A DNA stretch of 64,000 nucleotides from Aureitalea marina (lineage in GTDB: Bacteria; Bacteroidota; Bacteroidia; Flavobacteriales; Flavobacteriaceae): the NCBI RefSeq assembly GCF_002943755.1, contig NZ_MQUB01000001.1, positions 310,001-374,000 of the forward strand, read 5' to 3'. The notes under the pieces were generated by a model. That model did not search any database. It was not told the DNA's origin and saw nothing but the letters and a program-made list of their open reading frames with translations. Shown here one piece after another: positions 9,176-18,040 of the stretch. Numbering within the stretch: position 1 is the first letter of the stretch; each line of letters starts with the position of its first letter. Both the position numbers and the translations under genes were made by a program.

Positions 9176-9901
9176 ATGGAACATGTAGAATTGTTTTTTA
9201 AATCGGTCTTTGTAGACAACATGGTCTTTGCTTACTTCCTGGGTATGTGTTCTTACCTGGCAGTATCTAAGAAAGTGAGTACGGCTGTTGGTCTTGGGGC
9301 CGCCGTTATTTTTGTCCTGACGGTTACAGTACCTCTGAACTGGTTACTGGACCAATACATCCTGCAAGAAGGTGCCCTGACCTGGTTAGGTCCTGAATAT
9401 GCAGATTACGATCTGAGTTTCCTCTCTTTTATTTTATTTATTGCAACCATTGCGACCATGGTACAACTGGTAGAGATCGTCGTAGAGCGTTTCTCGCCTT
9501 CCCTATACAATTCGTTGGGGATCTTCCTACCACTGATCGCGGTAAACTGTGCGATCCTGGGAGGTTCACTATTTATGCAATCCAGAGAGATCGAAACTTT
9601 CGGTCTTGCCCTGAACTACGGCTTCAGTTCCGGAATCGGTTGGTTCCTGGCCATCCTGGCCATTGCAGCTATCCGGGAAAAGATCCGATACTCCAATGTT
9701 CCTGCTCCTCTAAGAGGGCTAGGGATCACTTTTATCATCACCGGCCTTATGGCAATCGGTTTTATGAGTTTCGGTGGTATGCTGACAGGAGGTGACGATG
9801 CTGCTTCTGCAGCCCAGGAAGTTGAGACTACGAGCATAGAAGAAGGAATAGACCAGGAAGAAACTGCTCAGGCAGCTAACCTGACAACTTTAAAAAATTA
9901 A
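9176..9901 (+). CDS. nqrE: Na+-translocating NADH:quinone reductase subunit E
   Basis: A 241-residue membrane protein starting [20 protein letters not shown]. The segment [16 protein letters not shown] carries one conserved cysteine and [14 protein letters not shown] the other, matching the intramembrane metal-cluster ligands of the NqrD/NqrE pair. The sequence ends with an acidic tail (about residues 205-241, rich in E, D and A) longer than in enterobacterial NqrE proteins of about 198 residues. Such tails occur in Bacteroidota relatives as far as I recall. It is directly followed by nqrF after 3 bases. Confidence 0.96.
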   Translation: MEHVELFFKSVFVDNMVFAYFLGMCSYLAVSKKVSTAVGLGAAVIFVLTVTVPLNWLLDQYILQEGALTWLGPEYADYDLSFLSFILFIATIATMVQLVEIVVERFSPSLYNSLGIFLPLIAVNCAILGGSLFMQSREIETFGLALNYGFSSGIGWFLAILAIAAIREKIRYSNVPAPLRGLGITFIITGLMAIGFMSFGGMLTGGDDAASAAQEVETTSIEEGIDQEETAQAANLTTLKN

Positions 9902-9904
9902 GCT

Positions 9905-11212
9905 ATGATATTGGCAACTGTATTTGGTGTTGTAACAGCGACGGTCATTGCCTTTTTGGTTTTGGTGTTGTTGTTGGTCGGACTGTTGATCTTTACAAAA
10001 GAGAAACTTTCACCTTCTGGCCCCGTTAAGATTACCATCAACGACGAAAAAGTGATCGAAGTACCCTCAGGTGGGACCTTGTTATCCACCCTGGGTAATC
10101 AGAAAGTATTTCTTCCTTCTGCCTGTGGTGGAGGTGGAACTTGTATCCAATGTGAATGTCATGTGATGGAAGGTGGAGGTGAGGCCCTGCCGACTGAGAC
10201 CCCTCACTTTACCAGAAAAGAACTTCAGTCCGGAGCTAGATTGGCTTGCCAGGTGAAGGTAAAGCAGGATATGAATATCCACATTCCGGAAGAGATCTTC
10301 GGAATTAAGAAATGGGAAGCTACTGTAGTAAGAAATTACAACGTTGCCAGCTTCATCAAGGAGTTTGTAGTTGAGATCCCTGAGGATATGAACTACAAGG
10401 CAGGGGGGTACATTCAGATTGAGATTCCTCCATGCGAGATCAAATATGCCGACATAGATATCACGGCTCACCCAGAAGAACACGAAACCCCGGACAAGTT
10501 CCAGGATGAGTGGGATAAATTCGGTTTGTGGCCATTGGTCATGAAGAATACCGAGACCGTAGAGCGAGCCTACTCCATGGCTTCTTATCCGGCTGAAGGG
10601 AGGGAGATCATGTTGAACGTACGTGTGGCTACTCCACCTTGGGACAGAGCTAAGAACCAGTGGATGCAAGTCAATCCAGGTATTGCGTCGTCCTATATTT
10701 TTGCTGCTAAACCAGGAGATAAGGTAACGATCTCAGGACCTTATGGAGAGTTCTTCATCAACCATTCAGAGGCTGAAATGCTGTATGTGGGAGGTGGTGC
10801 CGGAATGGCTCCAATGCGATCGCATCTCTATCACCTTTTCAAGACCCTAGAGACAGGTCGTACAGTAACCTATTGGTATGGTGGTCGATCCAAGCGTGAA
10901 TTGTTCTATATCGAACACTTCCGTGAGCTTGAAAGAAACTTCCCCAACTTTAAATTCTACATGGCCCTGTCTGAGCCATTGGAAGAAGACAATTGGAAGG
11001 TCAAGAAAGACCTGCAGGATGAAGAGGGAGATGGTTTTGTAGGATTCATACACCAGGTTGTTATTGACAACTACCTCAATCATCATGAAGCTCCGGAGGA
11101 CATTGAACTTTATTTCTGTGGACCTCCGCTTATGAACCAAGCGGTTCAGAAAATGGGAGAGGATTTCGGTATACCAGATGAGAATATCCGATTCGACGAT
11201 TTTGGGGGTTAA
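9905..11212 (+). CDS. nqrF: Na+-translocating NADH:quinone reductase subunit F
   Basis: The 435-residue NADH-oxidising subunit. An N-terminal membrane helix is followed by a 2Fe-2S ferredoxin domain with [10 protein letters not shown] (about residues 75-84) and the fourth cysteine in ARLACQVKV. Then comes a ferredoxin-reductase-like domain with the FAD motif RAYSMASYP and the NAD(H) motif [12 protein letters not shown], ending with [10 protein letters not shown], the typical NqrF C terminus. Electrons enter the complex here and pass through FAD to the 2Fe-2S cluster. It is the last gene of the operon and a strong hairpin terminator follows 16 bases after the stop. Confidence 0.97.
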   Translation: MILATVFGVVTATVIAFLVLVLLLVGLLIFTKEKLSPSGPVKITINDEKVIEVPSGGTLLSTLGNQKVFLPSACGGGGTCIQCECHVMEGGGEALPTETPHFTRKELQSGARLACQVKVKQDMNIHIPEEIFGIKKWEATVVRNYNVASFIKEFVVEIPEDMNYKAGGYIQIEIPPCEIKYADIDITAHPEEHETPDKFQDEWDKFGLWPLVMKNTETVERAYSMASYPAEGREIMLNVRVATPPWDRAKNQWMQVNPGIASSYIFAAKPGDKVTISGPYGEFFINHSEAEMLYVGGGAGMAPMRSHLYHLFKTLETGRTVTYWYGGRSKRELFYIEHFRELERNFPNFKFYMALSEPLEEDNWKVKKDLQDEEGDGFVGFIHQVVIDNYLNHHEAPEDIELYFCGPPLMNQAVQKMGEDFGIPDENIRFDDFGG

Positions 11213-11228
11213 TCCAAAAGAATAATCA

Positions 11229-11258
11229 AAAACCGGCCTATATGGCCGGTTTTTTTTG
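11229..11258 (+). terminator. Rho-independent terminator after nqrF
   Basis: A perfect stem AACCGGCC / GGCCGGTT with a TATAT loop is followed by a run of T. It closes the nqr operon and separates it from the following exported-protein genes. Confidence 0.9.
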
Positions 11259-11302
11259 TTTAAAGAATTTTCAAAATGTAGGAAAAAATTATACAAAAAA
11301 GT

Positions 11303-11348
11303 TTTTTATCGGTAAAAAATTGCATTTTATCGATAATTCCTTATTTTG
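11303..11348 (+). promoter_or_regulatory. Promoter region of the S8 protease gene with 21-bp-spaced direct repeats
   Basis: TTATCG occurs at 11306-11311 and again at 11327-11332, within the longer similar strings TTTTATCGGTAA and TTTTATCGATAA, a 21-base period. A TTG at 11320-11322 and TATTTTG at 11342-11348 are spaced 19 bases and resemble the -33/-7 pair with one base missing in the -7 box. The GTG start is 26 bases further on. The repeats could bind a regulator; that is inference. Confidence 0.4.
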
Positions 11349-11374
11349 CAAGCACTTAACCTAAATTATTACTT

Positions 11375-14300
11375 GTGAAAACTCAACGCCCCTTCGACTT
11401 TTCATGCGTAAATCGTGTATTGGTCGTCATTTGTTTGATGGCATTTAACCTAAGCTTATTTGCCCAGGATCAATTAACCACTAAACCTGTTTCGACCAAA
11501 GCGGCTATTCAAGCTAAATCTTCTAACCGATTTAGTCAGGAGTACAACCGAATTGTCAACTCTTATGATCAAGACAAACTCACTGCTCTAAGTGAGAAAT
11601 ACAGGGCCTGGGAGAACCAGACAAAAAAGGAAGCTGAGACTTTTGCCAAGGCAAACGGAATTCCTTTGAAGAAATTTAACAGTGACGGCTCATTTGATGA
11701 ACTTCAGCGAATAACTTCGGATGGGAAACTGCTTTACTATTCCTTGGACAATGTTGATGCGGCCGTTTCTACTCGGGCTAATTTCCTGAATTCAGGAGGT
11801 GGTCTTTCGCTTAACCTGGATGGAAATGGAATGACAGCCTATGTTTGGGATGGAGGACCTTCTCGTCCAACTCACGTAGAGTTTGACGGAGCTGGAGGGA
11901 CTAACCGAGTCAGTATTTATGATGGGGTAACGACTCTGAATGCCAACAGTTTTCACGCTCAACACGTTACCGGAACTATAGTGGCCTCTGGACTGGACCC
12001 TGATGCTAAGGGGATGGCCTGGCAGGCCGATGCCCAGACCAGCGACTGGAACAATGACCTTTCTGAAGCAACCACAGCCGCTTCCGGAGGAATGTTGATC
12101 TCTAACCACTCCTATGGTTTCCGTGCCTCCAATATTGATGCCGCGAATGCCTGGGATATGTTTGGTCAGTATGGTACAGATGCCCGGGACTGGGACAATC
12201 TCTTGTACAATGCCCCATATTATTTGCAGGTTGCCTCTGCCGGAAACGATGGGAAGGATAATTCGAGTAACCAATTTCCCCTGGATGGCGAAATAAACTA
12301 CGACAAGTTGAGTGGTGATAAAACGGCAAAAAATAACTTGGTGGTAGCCAACGGTACGGATGCCAGTATCAATTCTGGTACCGGGCTTTGATCTCAGTAA
12401 GCAGAAATTCGAGTAGTAGTGAAGGCCCTACCGACGACTATCGTATCAAACCGGATATCATGGGTAATGGTACGGGGCTGTATTCAACTTATGATGATAA
12501 TGACTCGGACTACGCCACCATTTCCGGTACTTCCATGGCCTCGCCCAATGTGGCCGGAACCCTCTTGCTTTTACAAGAACACTACAATGATCTAAACGCC
12601 AGTTTTATGCGGGCAGCTACCCTCAAAGGTTTAGCTTTACACACAGCCGATGATGTCGCTCCAGCGGGACCTGATGCCCAATCGGGATGGGGACTGTTAA
12701 ACGCGAAATTTGCTGCGGAAACAATTACCACAGCTGCCGCGGCAAGCGGTTCTGCCATTATTGATGAACTTAGTCTGTCACAGGGTGGAACTTACCAGAT
12801 CACAGTCCAATCTAACGGTATTGATCCTTTACAAGCTTCAATTTCCTGGACCGATCCGGCCGGTACGGCCAATGGGGGTATGAATAGTAATACTCCTGCG
12901 TTGGTCAATGACCTCGACATCCGACTGGACAATGGATCTTCTTTTACGCCCTGGAAATTGACCGGTGTTACGACCAACGGAACAGGAGACAATGTTGTTG
13001 ACCCATACGAACGAATTGACATTAATGCTGCCTCTGGAAGCTATATCCTGACTGTATCCCACAAGGGTACGCTTAGCGGTGGTTCTCAAAATTTTAGTTT
13101 GATCGTTACCGGGGTTGTTGTTGCGGCAACACCATCCATTGGTTACGCGTCAACCAACAAGTCCATGACGGAGAATAGTAATTGTAGTTTCAGCGACGCG
13201 TACATACCACTGAATATCGGCCAAGCTCCTTCCGAGGACGCCGACGTGAACTTCTCCATCAATCCTGGCGGTACGGCTACAAGCGGGCTAGATTTCGATC
13301 TGATGACGTCTTCTGTAACCTTTGACCAAGGTGCAACAGATGATAAGATGATGACCCTGCGGATCTATCATGACGGTTTTGTGGAGACAACCGAAACCAT
13401 AGTGATCGATTTCACCGTCAATGCCAATGGCGGGGACGCCATAGCCGATCTGGCCAAGGATTCATTTACCCTCACCCTGAACAACGACGATACGGTGCCG
13501 ACGGCCTCTAATTCATTTACATTGATAGATGAAGATTTCGAAACAGCACCCGCAGGATGGATGATTGCAGATCGGGACGGAGACGGGAATAACTGGACCA
13601 TAGGAACGGTACCTGCGGGTCATTTGTCTACCAATCAACTTTATTCCAGGTCCTGGAATGGGGTGGCCCTGACTCCAGATAACTACATAATTTCTAGTGA
13701 GGTGACCATTCCGGCTGGAGCAACTAGTGTGAACCTGACCTATCAGGTGGCACCTTCGACACTGACCAATTCTTGGTATCAGGAATATTACACGGTATAT
13801 TGGGCAACTGATATTTCTACCTATACAGCCATAGACGCAAGTCCACAGGTAAGACCCGGTGGGATCATTGCGCAGGCGGTGGTCAACGAAAATATAGACA
13901 TGAGTGCTTATGCCGGTCAGACTGGTCACCTGGTCTTCCGTCATCACAACTGTACGAACGAGGAGTATATCGCCATAGATAACCTATTGCTGAGTGGATC
14001 TGTAGATACAGGCGTTCAAACTGCTGTAAATACAGGAACCACTGATCCTGAAGTTGATCTTCCAGGTTCGGGTTCAGTTTATCTGTCCGATACCTCTACC
14101 GGAGATCGACTTGCCGATGTGACCTCATCGGATGGTTTTGATTATGGATGTGTTGGTATTTCAGTAGATCGGGCAGGGACATCTGTTCAGCCTTATCAAG
14201 GTAGTAGTGGAATTGATCAGGTAATGGATAAATCCTTCCTTGCAACTGCCACTAAAAATCCTTCAGGCTCTGTGGATCTAACATTCTATTTCACTTCCGC

Positions 14301-16155
14301 TGAGATCAGTGGTTGGGAAGCCGCGACAGGTCAATCAAGAAACAACCTGGTAGCAGCTCGAAATAACGGGACAGATGTAGAAACCGCCGCTCTGTCCGTT
14401 GGGTCTTTTGGCTCTCACATTACACTTACAGGTAGTTTCACGTCCATCGATGGAAGCTATTTCTTTGGTCTGAACAGTGCTTTCGGTCCTTGTCCGGACT
14501 ATACCAGATTTAGCGGAACTTGGAGTAATGGAATGCCACTTACCGATCAGAAGATCGATATCAGCTCCAATTATAATGCGGTGAGCGACCTGGATGGGTG
14601 CGAGATAGTGGTTAAGAACAATTCGACCTTGACCATTTCTGCTTCAAATTATCTGAGAGTAGCCCATAATATAACCGTAGAATCAGGATCTACTTTGATC
14701 GTAGAGCACCAGGGAGTCGTTGTTCAAACCGATGGAACCGCATCGGTTGTTAACAACGGCACGATCAATGTAGAGATCACCACGCCTAATCTTCTGCGAG
14801 ATGATTTCATGGCTGTTGGAAGCCCTATGAGTGCGGAAACAGTTGCTGGTGTCTTTGGTGGAGTCAGGAATGTACAATATCACACTCCGGAAAACTTCAT
14901 TCCCAACACACCTGGTTCCGGAGTGACCAACTTCTCAGATGATAATGGAAACTTCTGGAGACGTTATAACAGTGGGTCTTTGACGGCAGGGGAGGGCTAT
15001 TTGATCTTCCCTCAGGACAATCCAAGCGGTACTACAGACCTGACCTTTAGCCTGGGGACCCTAAACAACGGTGATGTTAGCCGTCCAATGGTTTTCAACG
15101 GCGATGGAGTCAATGAGTATGGAACGCCTAACGTCTATGCTAATCCGTATGCATCACCGATCTCGGCAGATGATTTCTTATCGGCCAATGGGTTAACGGA
15201 TGTTTACTTTTGGGAGCATATTACAGCACCTAGTTCAATTATTCCAGGCCCATATGCAAGAAATTATTCTATGGACGATATTTCGATCTATAACGACATA
15301 TCCGGTGGATTGGCAGCGGCCAATGATGGTGGTGGGACCACCCAGCCCAATGGGATCATCTCGACGGCTCAAGGTTTTGGTGTACTAGCCACCTCTGGAG
15401 GTAATGTGACCTTTACCAACAGCATGCGCCGTACAACAGGTAATACCACCCTGAGGACTCAAGACTTAGAATTAGACCGAATGTGGTTTAGGGTAAGCAG
15501 TGATGCCTATGAGTACCCCTTGGGTAGTAATACGCTGATCGCCTATAGTCCTGAGGCCACCGATGGTCTGGATGGTGGAGACACCAACAGGCTGGATACC
15601 TCGGTATCGCTCTACAGTAGCATCAGTGGAACCAACAAGCATCTGACCATTCAGTCTTTAGAGGAATTCAATGAGGAGGATAAGATCTCCATGGGCTTCT
15701 CGACCTTGGTGGAGGCAGACCTGGAATACACCATCACACTGACCCAAGTACAAGGGACACAGCTTGGAGATCGTTCGATCTACCTGATCGATAACCTGCT
15801 TGGAAGGATCACGGACCTGACCCAGGAGAGCTATAGTTTCAGATCAGGACCAGGAGACCAACCCGGAAGGTTTACCCTTCAGTTTGAGTATGAGGTCCTT
15901 GCCACTGCTCAAAACGAGTTGGAGAGTATTGGTCTGTATCCAAACCCCACCGATGGTCTGCTCAATGTTGTATCACCGAGGGCTGCAATCCATGAAGTAG
16001 TGATTTACGATCTACAAGGAAGGGTGGTACTTTATCAACAATTGGAGGGGATAACTCAATATCAGCTAGAGGTTGATAAACTGGAATCTTCTTTATATTT
16101 GATCGAGTTGACTACTGTTAATGGTAAAATAATTCAACGCTTTACCAAAAGGTAG
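11375..16155 (+). CDS. Secreted S8 (subtilisin-like) serine protease with Calx-beta, jelly-roll and T9SS type A sorting domains, one frameshift
   Basis: Starts at a GTG with a signal peptide (VLVVICLMAFNLSLFAQ). The S8 domain shows the catalytic Asp in AYVWDGG (about residue 159), His in FHAQHVTGT (about 196) and Ser in SGTSMASPNVAG after the break. The frame breaks at GGG 12383-12385; one more G gives NSGTGALISVSRNSSSSEGP, so the two pieces form one protein of about 1593 residues. C-terminal to the protease lie a pre-peptidase-like domain, a Calx-beta repeat (GTATSGLDFDLMTSSVTF), a choice-of-anchor-J-like domain (DEDFETAPAGWM) and a ~150-residue domain also in the gene at 29033. After these come the ~500-residue module shared with three other genes and a T9SS sorting domain (LYPNPTDGLLNVVSP). 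The protein is predicted to reach the cell surface through the T9SS. Confidence 0.9.
14734..15392 (+). repeat. 659-bp block identical to 27418-28076
   Basis: Compared base by base by eye, this block in the S8 gene is identical to 27418-28076 in the M36 gene. The first mismatch downstream is 15393 C versus 28077 T. It encodes the first half of the shared C-terminal module. The same stretch in the gene at 29033 (32366-32670) differs at about five positions across the first ~300 bases. Confidence 0.92.
15424..15791 (+). repeat. 368-bp block almost identical to 23928-24295
   Basis: The second half of the shared module in the S8 gene matches the BNR-repeat gene with only three mismatches by eye (15610, 15612, 15620). 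The same two genes are clearly diverged in the first half of the module. The copy in the M36 gene is the more different one here. Confidence 0.88.
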
Positions 16156-16173
16156 TTTAATAAAAATATCCCC

Positions 16174-16368
16174 ATGAAGAATTTGAACCCATATGGTCTA
16201 TCCCTTTGTTTGATTTCTGTTATATGCTGGTCATCCTTGATCGTCTATTTCAATCGAGACACACTTTTCTCTGAAGTAGATCAGGTATCGGAAGATTTAC
16301 TGCATATGAATTTAGAAGAAGCTAAGAACGTCGAATTGAGTTCGAGCGAAGATATAGAAGACGTTTAA
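16174..16368 (+). CDS. Small membrane protein of unknown function
   Basis: A 64-residue ORF begins 18 bases after the S8 gene and ends before a strong terminator, so it is probably its operon partner. An N-terminal hydrophobic segment (LSLCLISVICWSSLIVYF, about residues 9-26) could be one membrane helix or an uncleaved signal. The rest is acidic (EVDQVSEDLLHMNLEEA, SSSEDIEDV). I recognise no family. The ATG and tight placement support a real gene, but coding status is not proved. Confidence 0.5.
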   Translation: MKNLNPYGLSLCLISVICWSSLIVYFNRDTLFSEVDQVSEDLLHMNLEEAKNVELSSSEDIEDV

Positions 16369-16389
16369 TAATTTACATATTATAACTAT

Positions 16390-16417
16390 AAATGGCCCGC
16401 TATGGGCCATTTTTTTT
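16390..16417 (+). terminator. Rho-independent terminator after the S8 protease operon
   Basis: Nine-base stem AAATGGCCC / GGGCCATTT with loop GCTAT and a T run. The rest of the gap up to 16607 is AT-rich with no gene; it contains TTTCAACGAATAAA, similar to TTTCATCGAATAAA before the paralogue at 18041. Confidence 0.9.
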
Positions 16418-16607
16418 GGTTAAGAGCGAAAATTAGTTAGGGAGATTTCTGCGGATTCTGGTAAAATCTAAACGTACACTACGTATTTATACTTAGGACA
16501 AATGTTAAAAAACATGCATGATTCTTAAAAAAAAGCGCATTTCAACGAATAAAAAAGTATTACAACGATATTTTTACTAAAATTGAGGGTACCCCAAATA
16601 CACAGTT

Positions 16608-17852
16608 ATGAGCTCAATATTTACTCTCAGATTGAAATTGCTAACACTGATTACCTGGTCAGTTTGCTATTGTTCTATGGCTCAGGTCGGTATCAATACT
16701 ACCTCTCCCGCCGATGGAGCCATGTTAGATATTACCGCATCAGACAAAGGTGTACTGATCCCAAGAGTGGCTCTGACATCAACATTGTTGAGTGCTCCTG
16801 TTACTCCAGAACCTGTAACGGGTGTCTTGGTATTCAATACCAGTACGGCCGGTACAGTCCCTAATGATGTCGAACCAGGTTTCTATTGGTGGGACGGTGT
16901 GCAGTGGGTAGCTCTAGAGGCAGAGGCAGAAGTGACCACAGACGATCTGGATGATAAATGGGATCTGCTTGGGAATGCAGGTACGGATCAGTCCGTCAAT
17001 TTTGTGGGTACGACGGACAATACTGGTCTAACCATGCGAACCAATAACGTTCAACGATTCCGAGTCACTACGCAGGGTGGAGGCCAGGTGCAAGCCATGC
17101 AAGATGGAAGTCCAGGAAGTCCATTCTACTCCTTTAATAGTGACCCAACAGCAGGAATATGGACCAATGCGGTTGGAGAACTCGATTTTTCGATAAACAG
17201 CTATCGCTACATCAATATTAATGGTAATGCCACTGGAAGTCAGCGGGGAGAAACCACTATGAATCCTGGTAGTTTTGATATAGACTTCATTGTCCAAACA
17301 CAGAGCAGTAATTCCTCTCTCGTCGTTAACGGTGAAAATGATAATGTGGGATTGGGTACTACGAGTCCTGATGAAAGTTCTCAATTACAAATGGCCGATC
17401 CAGATAAGGGACTGCTCATTAACCGGGTCGTGCTATCCGCGACCAACAACGCGTCCCCTATCACCTCTCCGGCTACAGGGCTGCTGGTGTACAATCAAGT
17501 GAGTGCCGGTTCTGGATCTACTGCGGTTTCACCGGGATTCTACTATTGGAACGGAAGTTCATGGAGGGCCCTGGATGGGACTAATGGTAGTGATTGGTCA
17601 CTTGCGGGTAATGCAGGTACCAATGCGGCAACTAACTATGTAGGGACTTCAGACAGTAACGCTTTCGTGTTAAAAGCCAATGATACGGAGGGTGCTCGTA
17701 TAGAGACAGATGGGCATGTGACCATTCAGACCTTGATCAACATAAAACCCGGTACGGCACCGGGAAGTCCGGAAGAAGGAGATGTATACTACGATGCTGC
17801 TGCCAAAAAGCTGCGGGTCTATACAGGTTCAGTCTGGGAGGATCTCAATTAG
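16608..17852 (+). CDS. Exported adhesin-like repeat protein, paralogue of the next gene
   Basis: A 414-residue protein with a signal peptide ending SMAQ followed by VGINTTSPADGAMLDI, the common start of Bacteroidota surface or tail-fibre-like proteins. It has two internal copies of a ~120-residue unit. The first contains DKGVLIPRVALTST, GVLVFNTSTAG, PGFYWWDGVQWVAL and GNAGTDQ. The second contains DKGLLINRVVLSAT, GLLVYNQVSAG, PGFYYWNGSSWRAL and GNAGTNAA. The C terminus EEGDVYYDAAAKKLRVYTG is a short beta motif often found at the end of such proteins. No T9SS sorting signal is visible. Function is unknown; adhesion or envelope structure is inference. The protein is nearly the same as the N-terminal part of the gene at 18041. 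Confidence 0.72.
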   Translation: MSSIFTLRLKLLTLITWSVCYCSMAQVGINTTSPADGAMLDITASDKGVLIPRVALTSTLLSAPVTPEPVTGVLVFNTSTAGTVPNDVEPGFYWWDGVQWVALEAEAEVTTDDLDDKWDLLGNAGTDQSVNFVGTTDNTGLTMRTNNVQRFRVTTQGGGQVQAMQDGSPGSPFYSFNSDPTAGIWTNAVGELDFSINSYRYININGNATGSQRGETTMNPGSFDIDFIVQTQSSNSSLVVNGENDNVGLGTTSPDESSQLQMADPDKGLLINRVVLSATNNASPITSPATGLLVYNQVSAGSGSTAVSPGFYYWNGSSWRALDGTNGSDWSLAGNAGTNAATNYVGTSDSNAFVLKANDTEGARIETDGHVTIQTLINIKPGTAPGSPEEGDVYYDAAAKKLRVYTGSVWEDLN

Positions 17853-17955
17853 AGAGAAAACTAATTATGTGAATATCAGGTTAGATAAATAATAGTCTCG
17901 GACCAATTATGTGATAAAATTTCAACAAAAAAGTAGTCTAAAGACTACAAAATTA

Positions 17956-17986
17956 ATGAAATAATGTATTTCATCGAATAAATTTG
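17956..17986 (+). promoter_or_regulatory. Promoter of the second adhesin-like gene with an inverted repeat
   Basis: ATGAAAT (17956-17962) and ATTTCAT (17968-17974) form a perfect inverted repeat with a 5-base spacer, just upstream of TAAATTTG (17979-17986), an exact TAnnTTTG -7 match. The repeat is placed where an operator would overlap the promoter. A second hairpin (GTAGTCT AA AGACTAC, 17933-17948) lies upstream and lacks a T run. Confidence 0.45.
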
Positions 17987-18040
17987 CACTTTATGGATTA
18001 CAATACTTAATATTGTTATCCCGAATCAAATTTGTTAAAG

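Noticed and set aside
17933-17948. Hairpin GTAGTCT-AA-AGACTAC as a terminator
   Set aside because: No T run follows and the loop is too short; kept only as a possible regulatory element.
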